Shown one piece after another: positions 24,142 through 33,011 of a stretch of 43,229 nt of DNA. The translations under genes and the position numbers were made by a program. The stretch comes from Streptomyces sp. NRRL WC-3618 (GTDB lineage Bacteria > Actinomycetota > Actinomycetes > Streptomycetales > Streptomycetaceae), in NCBI RefSeq assembly GCF_001280005.1, contig NZ_LGDW01000462.1:1-43229 (forward strand), in the 5' to 3' direction. The notes below the pieces were generated by a model. The model was not told the origin of the DNA and ran no database searches. It saw only the letters and a list, made by a program, of their open reading frames with translations. Numbering within the stretch: position 1 is the stretch's first letter; the number at the start of each line of letters is the position of its first letter.

Positions 24142-25185
24142 ATGTCGGTGGAGAAAGCCGCCAAGAAGGTGACCGGGGCGACCGAGGTGGCTGGTACGGC
24201 CGGAGAGGGAGCCTCGCGGGGCGCCCCGGAGGACGGGGCCGCCGCGCGGTCGGCCGGTCAGGTGAAGAAGGCCGCACCGGCGAAGAGGGCTGCCGCCACG
24301 GCGGTGAAGAAGGCCGCACCGGCGAAGAGGGCTGCCGCCACGGCGGTGAAGAAGACGGCCGTGAAGAAGACGGCCGTGGCCAAGAAGGCCGCCGCCGCGA
24401 AGCCGCCCCGCGAGGAGTCCCGCACCGCTCTGGTCCGGCGGGCCCGCCGGATCGACCGGGAACTCGCCGAGGTCTATCCGTACGCCCACCCCGAGCTGGA
24501 CTTCGAGAACCCCTTCCAACTGCTCGTCGCCACGGTCCTGTCCGCCCAGACAACCGACCTGCGGGTCAACCAGACGACCCCCGCCCTCTTCGCCAAGTAC
24601 CCCACCCCGGAGGACCTGGCCGCCGCCGACCCCGAGGAGGTCGAGGAGATCCTGCGCCCGACCGGCTTCTTCCGGGCCAAGACCAGGTCCGTCATAGGGC
24701 TGTCCAAGGCCCTCTCGGAGGAGTTCGGCGGCGAGGTGCCCGGCCGCCTCGAAGACCTCGTCAAACTCCCCGGCGTGGGCCGCAAGACCGCGTTCGTCGT
24801 GCTCGGCAACGCTTTCGGACACCCCGGCCTGACCGTGGACACGCACTTCCAGCGGCTCGTGCACCGCTGGCGGTGGACGGCGGAGAAAGACCCGGACAAG
24901 ATCGAGGCCGCCGTCGGCGCGCTCTTCCCCAAGAGCGACTGGACGATGCTGTCGCACCACGTGATCTTCCACGGCCGCCGTATCTGCCACGCCCGCAAGC
25001 CCGCCTGCGGCGCCTGCCCGCTCGCGCCGCTCTGCCCGGCGTACGGGGAGGGCGAGACGGACCCGGAGAAGGCCAAAAAGCTCCTGAAGTACGAGAAGGG
25101 CGGCTTCCCCGGCCAGCGGCTGAAGCCGCCTCAGGCCTACCTCGACGCGGGCGGCATCCCGGCGCCCCCGCTGGGGGCCGGATGA
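24142..25185 (+). CDS. nth: Endonuclease III with Lys/Ala-rich N-terminal extension
   Basis: About 347 residues. Residues 1-95 are a lysine/alanine-rich extension including two [14 protein letters not shown] repeats and two VKKTA repeats, like the basic tails of actinobacterial HU/HupS proteins. The enzyme follows with VLSAQTTD, the helix-hairpin-helix LPGVGRKTA (catalytic Lys), VDTHFQRL (catalytic Asp) and the [4Fe-4S] loop C-X6-C-X2-C-X5-C. It removes oxidised pyrimidines and cuts AP sites. The start is uncertain: the ATG at 24142 is too close to AGAGG, and the GTG at 24148 is better spaced. Confidence 0.92.
   Translation: MSVEKAAKKVTGATEVAGTAGEGASRGAPEDGAAARSAGQVKKAAPAKRAAATAVKKAAPAKRAAATAVKKTAVKKTAVAKKAAAAKPPREESRTALVRRARRIDRELAEVYPYAHPELDFENPFQLLVATVLSAQTTDLRVNQTTPALFAKYPTPEDLAAADPEEVEEILRPTGFFRAKTRSVIGLSKALSEEFGGEVPGRLEDLVKLPGVGRKTAFVVLGNAFGHPGLTVDTHFQRLVHRWRWTAEKDPDKIEAAVGALFPKSDWTMLSHHVIFHGRRICHARKPACGACPLAPLCPAYGEGETDPEKAKKLLKYEKGGFPGQRLKPPQAYLDAGGIPAPPLGAG
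24262..24375 (+). repeat. Tandem repeats inside the nth extension
   Basis: Two identical 42-base units (24262-24303 and 24304-24345) are followed by two identical 15-base units (24346-24360 and 24361-24375), all in frame. Perfect identity at DNA level implies recent expansion. Confidence 0.9.
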
Positions 25186-25279
25186 GGTCCGGCGCGCGGG
25201 CCACAGGCCGTACGGCGTCCTCGGGTACGGAACCAACGGGGTGGCCGCAGGCGTTGGAAGCAGCAGAACGGGGGTGGCG

Positions 25280-26011
25280 GTGACGCGCGCGAGCAACACA
25301 CAGGGCGGCGAGGCGACGCTCAGCAAGGACGGCCTGCCCGACTGGCTCGATCCGGTGGTCCACGCCGTCGAGACGGTCGAGCCGCTCCAGCTGAGCCGCT
25401 TCCTGCCGCCCGAGGACGGCGGGGGCCGCCAGTCCGCCGTACTGATCCTCTTCGGCGAGGGCGACGGGAAGACGGTCAACGGTGACGGCGGCCCCGGCGT
25501 CGGCGGCCCCGAGCTGCTGCTGATGGAGCGGGCCAGTTCGCTGCGCTCCCACGCCGGCCAGCCGTCCTTCCCCGGCGGCGCCCTCGACCCCGAGGACGGC
25601 GACCCGCAGGGCGACGGCCCGCTGCGGGCCGCGTTGCGCGAGGCCGAGGAGGAGACCGGGCTCGATCCGGCCGGCGTCCAGCTCTTCGGCGTACTGCCCA
25701 AGCTCTACATCCCGGTGAGCGGCTTCGTCGTCACGCCTGTCCTGGGCTGGTGGCGCGAGCCGTCCCCGGTCGGGGTCGTCGACCCGAACGAGACGGCCCG
25801 GGTTTTCACGGTCCCCGTGGCGGATCTCACGGATCCGGCCAACCGTGCGACCGCCTTGCACCCAAGTGGCCACAAAGGCCCGGCATTTCTGGTCGAATCG
25901 GCCCTCGTGTGGGGCTTCACGGCCGGAGTCATCGACCGCCTGCTGCACTACGCGGGCTGGGAGCGCCCCTGGGACAGAAACAAGCAGGTCCCGCTGGACT
26001 GGCGCGCGTGA
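25280..26011 (+). CDS. Nudix CoA pyrophosphatase (NudL/YeaB-like)
   Basis: 243 residues from a GTG at 25280. The CoA-diphosphatase signature LRSHAGQPSFPGG immediately precedes the Nudix helix REAEEETGLD. ALDPEDGDPQGDGPLRAA between them is longer than the classical spacing. The enzyme family cleaves CoA to phosphopantetheine and 3',5'-ADP. It lies between nth and the marP-like gene, the same order as Rv3672c in mycobacteria. The 94 bases before it contain no gene. Confidence 0.88.
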   Translation: MTRASNTQGGEATLSKDGLPDWLDPVVHAVETVEPLQLSRFLPPEDGGGRQSAVLILFGEGDGKTVNGDGGPGVGGPELLLMERASSLRSHAGQPSFPGGALDPEDGDPQGDGPLRAALREAEEETGLDPAGVQLFGVLPKLYIPVSGFVVTPVLGWWREPSPVGVVDPNETARVFTVPVADLTDPANRATALHPSGHKGPAFLVESALVWGFTAGVIDRLLHYAGWERPWDRNKQVPLDWRA

Positions 26012-26024
26012 CAGGGTGGCCCAT

Positions 26025-27224
26025 GTGAACGTGCTGGACATCTTGTTGCTGGTCGCCGCCGTGTGGTTCGCGATCGTGGGCTACCGCCAGGGCTTCGTCG
26101 TCGGCATCCTGTCGGTGATCGGCTTCCTGGGCGGCGGGCTCGCCGCCGTCTATCTGCTGCCCGTCCTCTGGGACGGCGTGACCGACGAGGCGGAGGTGAA
26201 CACGACCGTCGCCGTCGCCGCTGTCGTCATCGTCATCGTCTGCGCCTCGGTCGGCCAGGCCCTGACCACCCATCTCGGCAACAAGCTGCGCCGGTTCATC
26301 ACCTGGTCGCCCGCCCGCGCCATCGACGCGACCGGCGGGGCCCTCGTCAACGTCGTCGCGATGCTCCTGGTCGCCTGGCTGATCGGTGCCGCCCTCGCGC
26401 AGACCACGATGCCCACGGTGGGCAAGGAGGTCCGCGGCTCCAAGGTGCTGGCGGGAGTGCAGCAGGTGCTGCCCTCCGACGCGGACACCTGGTTCAAGGA
26501 CTTCACCTCGGTCCTCGCGCAGAACGGCTTCCCGCAGGTCTTCAGCCCGTTCTCCGACGAGCCCATCAAGGACGTCGACCCGCCCGACCCCGCGCTCGCC
26601 AACAGCGCGGTCGCCGTCAGCGCCCAGCGGTCCATCGTCAAGGTCATGGGCACCGCCCAGAGCTGCGGCAAGGTCCTGGAGGGCACCGGCTTCGTCTTCG
26701 GCGAGCGGCGCGTGATGACCAACGCGCACGTGGTCGGCGGCGTCGACGAGCCCACCGTCCAGATCGGCGGCGAGGGCAGGAAGTACGACGCGACGGTCGT
26801 CCTGTACGACTGGGCGCGCGACATCGCCGTCCTCGACGTACCCGATCTGCGCGCGCCCGTCCTGCGGTTCGCGACCGACGACGCGAGCAGCGGCAAGAGC
26901 GCGATCGTCGCCGGCTTCCCGGAGAACGGGTCGTACGACGTCCGTCCCGCGCGCGTGCGTGGGCGCATCACGGCCAACGGTCCGGACATCTACCACCGGG
27001 GCACGGTGCGCCGCGATGTCTACTCCCTGTTCGCGACCGTCCGCCAGGGCAACTCCGGCGGCCCGCTGCTCACGCCCGACGGCAAGGTGTACGGCGTGGT
27101 CTTCGCGAAGTCCCTGGACGACCCGGACACCGGTTACGCGCTCACGGCGGACGAGATCCAGAAGGACATCGTCCAGGGGCGCGTCGCCGGCCAGCAGGTG
27201 GACAGCGACAGCTGCGCGCTCTGA
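26025..27224 (+). CDS. MarP-like membrane serine protease (CvpA domain plus trypsin-like domain)
   Basis: 399 residues. Four N-terminal membrane helices (about 4-125) form a CvpA/colicin V-type domain. The chymotrypsin-like protease follows with TNAHVVGG, the Asp in WARDIAVLD and the Ser in QGNSGGP. Cys residues in AQSCGKV and at the extreme C-terminus (DSCAL) are placed like the redox-sensitive disulfide of M. tuberculosis MarP (Rv3671c), which protects against acid and envelope stress. It starts at a GTG 13 bases after the Nudix stop, so the two are probably co-transcribed. Confidence 0.92.
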   Translation: MNVLDILLLVAAVWFAIVGYRQGFVVGILSVIGFLGGGLAAVYLLPVLWDGVTDEAEVNTTVAVAAVVIVIVCASVGQALTTHLGNKLRRFITWSPARAIDATGGALVNVVAMLLVAWLIGAALAQTTMPTVGKEVRGSKVLAGVQQVLPSDADTWFKDFTSVLAQNGFPQVFSPFSDEPIKDVDPPDPALANSAVAVSAQRSIVKVMGTAQSCGKVLEGTGFVFGERRVMTNAHVVGGVDEPTVQIGGEGRKYDATVVLYDWARDIAVLDVPDLRAPVLRFATDDASSGKSAIVAGFPENGSYDVRPARVRGRITANGPDIYHRGTVRRDVYSLFATVRQGNSGGPLLTPDGKVYGVVFAKSLDDPDTGYALTADEIQKDIVQGRVAGQQVDSDSCAL

Positions 27225-27258
27225 GCCCGGTACGGCCAGGAGGGGCGCACGTACGGGC

Positions 27259-27438
27259 TCAGGGGCGGGGGTGGCGCAGACGCACCGAGACCCAGCGGGC
27301 CCGACGGCGCAGGATGCGCGGGATTCCCACCCTCAGATCCGCTCCCGCGATGTGCGGGGCTCCTCCTTGGTGGGTGCTCAGGCCGTGGCCCGAGCGGCGA
27401 TTGCGTGCCGCGTCACTGTAGTCGTGCGTCCAGCCCAT
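27259..27438 (-). CDS. Possible small basic protein, unknown function
   Basis: A 59-residue frame reads MGWTHDYSDAARNRRSGHGL at its start and ends in a strongly basic segment rich in Arg (RILRRRARWVSVRLRHPRP). Its length, composition and clean stop look protein-like, unlike the surrounding shadow frames. It converges on the protease gene. No clear ribosome binding site is visible. I recognise no family; RNA or membrane-surface binding would suit the charge but is speculation. Confidence 0.5.
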   Translation of the reverse strand: MGWTHDYSDAARNRRSGHGLSTHQGGAPHIAGADLRVGIPRILRRRARWVSVRLRHPRP

Positions 27439-27662
27439 ACCCCGACGTCTGCCCCCGCCCCAAGGTCGATAACCGCCCCATGGGCCCCCAATTGGCCTAT
27501 GCGCCGGGCAATTGGCTGTTCGTAGAACGGGTGTTCAGTTCGCGGATACCGGGCGTACCGGCGCGGTCACCGGCCCTGCCACCGGTCCGGCCGTCGGTCG
27601 TCTCACCAGTCCTGCCACCGGTCCGGCTGTTGGCCGTGTCACCGGTCCTGCCACGGGTCCTG
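27439..27662. other. Non-coding stretch ending in 36-base tandem repeats
   Basis: No gene recognised. Two 36-base units (27566-27601 and 27602-27637; about 30 of 36 identical) and a partial third (27638-27661) share the core CCTGCCACCGGTCC. They end directly at the stop codon of the hydrolase gene. Two copies of CAATTGG lie at 27489-27515. Confidence 0.7.
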
Positions 27663-28628
27663 TCACCGGTCCGGCTCGGGGTCCTTCAGCCAGTTGACCA
27701 GCTCTGTCGAGAAGGCGACCGGATCCTCCTCGTGCGGGAAGTGCCCCAGCCCGTCGAACAGGCGCCAGCGGTACGGCGCTTCGACGTACTCCCCGGAGCC
27801 GGCCGCGCTGCGCGTCCGCAGCACCGGGTCGAGCGAGCCGTGCAGATGCAGCGTCGGCACCCGCACCGGCCGCTTCATGCGCCGGTTGAACTGGATGCCG
27901 TCCGGACGGGCCATCGAGCGGACCATCCAGCGGTACGGCTCGATCGCGCAGTGCGCGGTGGACGGGATACACATGGCGGCGCGGTACGTCTCCACCGCCT
28001 CGTCGTCCGGCAGCCGAGGCCCCGACCAGTCACGGATCAGACGCCCGACGAGCGCGCCGTCGTCCGCGACGAGTTGGCGCTCGGGGAGCCAGGGCCGCTG
28101 GAACCCCCAGATGTAGGAACCGGCGGCCGTCTGCTTGACGTCGGACAGCATCGCCGAGCGCCAGCGCCGGGGGTGGGGCATCGAGGACACCACGAGCCGC
28201 CGGACCAGCTTGGGGCGCATCACCGCCGCCGTCCACGCCAGGTATCCGCCCAGGTCGTGGCCGACCAGCGCGGCGTCGGGCTCGCCGAGGGACCGTACGA
28301 CGCCCGTGATGTCGAGGGCGAGGTTCGCCGGGTCGTAACCCCGGGGCGTACGGTCGCTGCCGCCCACGCCCCGCAGGTCCATGGCGACGGCCCGGAAGCC
28401 GGCGTCGGCGAGGGCGGCCAACTGGTGCCGCCACGTCCACCAGAACTGCGGGAAGCCGTGCACCAGCATGACCAGCGGCCCGTCGCCCAGCTCGGCGATG
28501 TGGAACCGGGCGCCGTTCGCGGCGACATCCCGGTGGATCACCTCACGCCCACCGGGAAGGTCGAGCCGTACGAGCGAGGCGGGCGTCGTCGGGGCGGGGT
28601 GCGCCGGGGGTGTGGCGGGGTCCGTCAT
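27663..28628 (-). CDS. Alpha/beta hydrolase, epoxide-hydrolase-like (EphE type)
   Basis: 321 residues. HGFPQFWWTW is the oxyanion HGxP motif, GHDLGG carries the nucleophilic Asp (about 121), and the acid/base residues sit near LHGSLDP and GLGHFPHEE. An Asp rather than Ser nucleophile is the epoxide hydrolase/haloalkane dehalogenase type. Its position between marP and the holin-like gene is that of mycobacterial ephE (Rv3670). It overlaps the upstream holin-like gene by 4 bases. Confidence 0.87.
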   Translation of the reverse strand: MTDPATPPAHPAPTTPASLVRLDLPGGREVIHRDVAANGARFHIAELGDGPLVMLVHGFPQFWWTWRHQLAALADAGFRAVAMDLRGVGGSDRTPRGYDPANLALDITGVVRSLGEPDAALVGHDLGGYLAWTAAVMRPKLVRRLVVSSMPHPRRWRSAMLSDVKQTAAGSYIWGFQRPWLPERQLVADDGALVGRLIRDWSGPRLPDDEAVETYRAAMCIPSTAHCAIEPYRWMVRSMARPDGIQFNRRMKRPVRVPTLHLHGSLDPVLRTRSAAGSGEYVEAPYRWRLFDGLGHFPHEEDPVAFSTELVNWLKDPEPDR

Positions 28629-29101
28629 GAGGACGAGCGTGCCACAACCTCGACCCCGTCACTCGCCGGGGCGGGCCGGGGATGTGGCTTGGCCTTCTGG
28701 AGAACGCCCGCCGTCTCCTTCATGGACGCGGCGACCTTCTGCGGGCCCTTGCTCTTCTTGGCCTTCTTCGCGAAGACGACGCCGACCAGAACCAGCAGGA
28801 CGGCGAGGAGGACGTTCGCGGCGAACGACAGCAGGAAGCAGATCGCGAGATTCCAGCCGCTCCAGGTCCGAATGGCGTACGCCAGTGCGAAGTTGAGCAT
28901 CGGCAGGGAGAACAGCAGTACCGCGCCGGCCACCGAGAAAGCGCCGCCGCTGGTCGCGCCGCGCTTCACGTCCTGCTTGAGCTGGGCTTTCGCCAGTGCG
29001 ATCTCGTCGTGCACCAGCGCGGACATCTCGGTCGTCGCCGAGGCGAACAACTGGCCGATGCTGCGTTCGGCGCCGACCGGGCTGCCGTCGGGTGCGCTCA
29101 T
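28625..29101 (-). CDS. Phage holin family (actinobacterial holin-X/DUF1469) protein
   Basis: 158 residues. An amphipathic start (SIGQLFASATTEMSALVHDEIALAKAQLKQD) precedes two membrane helices (about 54-80 and 86-110) and a Lys/Pro-rich tail. This is the Phage_holin_3_6 layout. Despite the name, no phage genes are nearby; such proteins are chromosomal in most actinobacteria (Rv3669). It is first of a two-gene operon with the hydrolase. Confidence 0.87.
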   Translation of the reverse strand: MSAPDGSPVGAERSIGQLFASATTEMSALVHDEIALAKAQLKQDVKRGATSGGAFSVAGAVLLFSLPMLNFALAYAIRTWSGWNLAICFLLSFAANVLLAVLLVLVGVVFAKKAKKSKGPQKVAASMKETAGVLQKAKPHPRPAPASDGVEVVARSSS

Positions 29102-29142
29102 CGAGGTCTCCCTGTTGTCTTTGTCGTCTTGCTCAACTGTCT

Positions 29143-29167
29143 ATGCGTACGCGCCTGGCGTACGCAT
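29143..29167. terminator. Hairpin between nhaA and the holin-like gene
   Basis: ATGCGTACGC (29143-29152) pairs perfectly with GCGTACGCAT (29158-29167) around 5 bases. Next to it, GTGTCTGAC occurs twice (29176 and 29188 areas), followed by CGTGTCAGATC. It probably ends the nhaA transcript. Confidence 0.65.
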
Positions 29168-29210
29168 CTGACTCAGTGTCTGACTACGTGTCTGACGTCT
29201 ACGTGTCAGA

Positions 29211-30662
29211 TCATGCCGGACCGTCACCCACGTCGCCCGCCCCGCCCGCCACTTCGGCAAGCCGGTCCCGCTCGGCGGCCTCCAGTTCGGCGGCCTTGAG
29301 CGCGGCGATGCGCCGGTGTTCTGCCGCCTTCCCCTCGTAGATGTCGGCCATGCGCAGGTGGTACGCCGGATCGTGCTCCTCGTAGATGTCGGGGATGCCG
29401 TCGAGGTCGTCGTCGCGCTCCTCCGCCTCCCACAGTTGCCGGTACCTGGCGTTCCGTATCTTCAGCAGCACGGTCGCGGCGAGCGCGGCGATGAGCGAGC
29501 CGGTCAGGACGGCGGCCTTGGCCCCGTCGGTGAGGGCGGGGTCGCCGTCGAACGCGAGTTCACCGATCAGCAGCGAGACGGTGAACCCGATCCCGGCGAG
29601 CGAGGCGACGGCGAACACGTCGGCCCAGGCGAGGTCGTCGCTGAGCGAGGCCCGGGTGAAACGTGCAGTCAGCCAGGTCCCACCGAAGATCCCGACCGTC
29701 TTCCCGATGATCAGCCCGAGCACGACACCGAGGGTCTCCGGCTGTGTGAACACGTCCCCCAGCACTCCGCCGGACACCGAGACCCCCGCGCTGAACAGGG
29801 CGAACAGCGGCACGGCGAGGCCGGCCGACAGGGGCCGCACCAGATGCTCGACGCGCTCACCGGGCGAGCACTCCTCCCCCTCCTCGGTCCGGGTCGTACA
29901 CCGCAACATCAGGCCCATCGACACACCGGCGATGGTGGCGTGGATGCCGCTGTTGTACATCAGCCCCCAGATGACGAGCGCGAGCGGGACGTACACGTAC
30001 CACCCGCGTACCCCCTTGCGCAGCAGCAGCCAGAAGACGCCGAGGCCGACGAGCGCGCCGCCGAGCGCGGCGAAGTTCAGGTCGTCGGTGAAGAAGACCG
30101 CGATGATCAGGATGGCGAAGAGGTCGTCGACGACGGCGAGCGTCAGCAGAAACGCGCGCAGGGCGCTCGGCAGGGACGTACCGATGACGGCGAGCACGGC
30201 GAGCGCGAAGGCGATGTCGGTGGCCGTGGGCACGGCCCATCCGGCGAGCGAACCGCCGCCGGTGACGTTGGTGAGGGTGTAGACGAGGGCCGGTACGGCC
30301 ATTCCGCACAGGGCGGCGACGACGGGCAGCGCGGCGGCCCTCGGGTCGCGCAGATCCCCGGCGACTAGTTCGCGCTTGAGTTCGATGCCGGCGACGAAGA
30401 AGAAGACCGCGAGCAGTCCGTCGGCGGCCCAGTGCTGGAGGGAGAGGTGGAGTCCGAGGGCGGTGGGTCCGACGTGGAAGTCGAGGACGGTTTCGTAGCT
30501 GTCCTTGAGCGGCGTGTTCGCCCAGATCAGCGCGGCGACGGCGGCGACGAGCAGCAGCATCCCGCCGACGGTCTCGGTCCGCAGCGCGTCGGCGACGAAG
30601 GTCCGCTCGGGCAGCGAGAGCCGTCCGAGGAGCTTGCGGCTGGTGTTACGGGGGGTGGCCAC
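29211..30662 (-). CDS. nhaA: Na+/H+ antiporter NhaA with C-terminal acidic extension
   Basis: 483 residues from a GTG at 30662, chosen because GGAGG lies 8 bases upstream. A 20-residue longer frame exists. About 12 helices carry FFFVAGIELKREL, ATDIAFALAVLA and VVDDLFAI, whose paired Asp residues bind the cation in E. coli NhaA. The last 75 residues extend beyond the usual length and contain DDDLDGIPDIYEEHDP, resembling a thrombospondin type 3 calcium-binding repeat, then a charged coiled coil. The antiporter exchanges Na+ for H+ at alkaline pH. Confidence 0.9.
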   Translation of the reverse strand: MATPRNTSRKLLGRLSLPERTFVADALRTETVGGMLLLVAAVAALIWANTPLKDSYETVLDFHVGPTALGLHLSLQHWAADGLLAVFFFVAGIELKRELVAGDLRDPRAAALPVVAALCGMAVPALVYTLTNVTGGGSLAGWAVPTATDIAFALAVLAVIGTSLPSALRAFLLTLAVVDDLFAILIIAVFFTDDLNFAALGGALVGLGVFWLLLRKGVRGWYVYVPLALVIWGLMYNSGIHATIAGVSMGLMLRCTTRTEEGEECSPGERVEHLVRPLSAGLAVPLFALFSAGVSVSGGVLGDVFTQPETLGVVLGLIIGKTVGIFGGTWLTARFTRASLSDDLAWADVFAVASLAGIGFTVSLLIGELAFDGDPALTDGAKAAVLTGSLIAALAATVLLKIRNARYRQLWEAEERDDDLDGIPDIYEEHDPAYHLRMADIYEGKAAEHRRIAALKAAELEAAERDRLAEVAGGAGDVGDGPA

Positions 30663-30853
30663 AGAGGATCCTCCGGTCGGTGGGCAGCATGGAACACATG
30701 CCGACCAGACTTCCCGGCGCACCTTGGCGATCCTCGCGGATCGTGTCGCGTTGTTGACGCGATCTTTACCTTACCTAAGATGCGGGGGATGTGCCGCCCG
30801 GAGGAAACCCCTGTTTTTCTCAAGCCACCTCTGGTTCTCCTGGTCCTCTTCCC

Positions 30854-32809
<1,956 letters not shown>

Positions 32810-32903
32810 GACATCTCCCTTACCGTCCTTCGCCGGGGCGGCCGTTGTGTCCCAGGCCACAGCTCATCAGACCGGGGGGCCCGCTGACAAGGGCCGACGA
32901 GAG

Positions 32904-32919
32904 ATTGGTTTAGACCTTT
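32904..32919. promoter_or_regulatory. DasR-type (dre-like) site upstream of acs
   Basis: ATTGGTTTAGACCTTT matches 12 of 16 positions of the DasR consensus as I remember it (AGTGGTCTAGACCACT), including TGG and AGACC. It lies about 95 bases upstream of the acs start. DasR links acetylglucosamine to gene control and has been reported to regulate acs in actinomycetes. Confidence 0.4.
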
Positions 32920-33011
32920 AGTCCTTCCGGGTGTCTCTCGTCGGCGCGCCTCTTGATGAGGGGGCCAACCAAGGTCACGTACGCGATGGCCGCCCGGTTC
33001 ACCCCTCCTCG

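Noticed and set aside
27535..27972. 145-residue - strand frame through the 36-base repeats
   Set aside because: Low-complexity product overlapping the hydrolase gene in another frame; a shadow.
28625..29101. Prophage remnant suggested by the holin-like gene
   Set aside because: Holin-X/DUF1469 proteins are chromosomal in actinobacteria and no phage genes are near.
30763..30781. Iron-box (DmdR/IdeR-like) site TTAGGTAAGG on the - strand upstream of nhaA
   Set aside because: Only about 11 of 19 positions match and the right half is absent.
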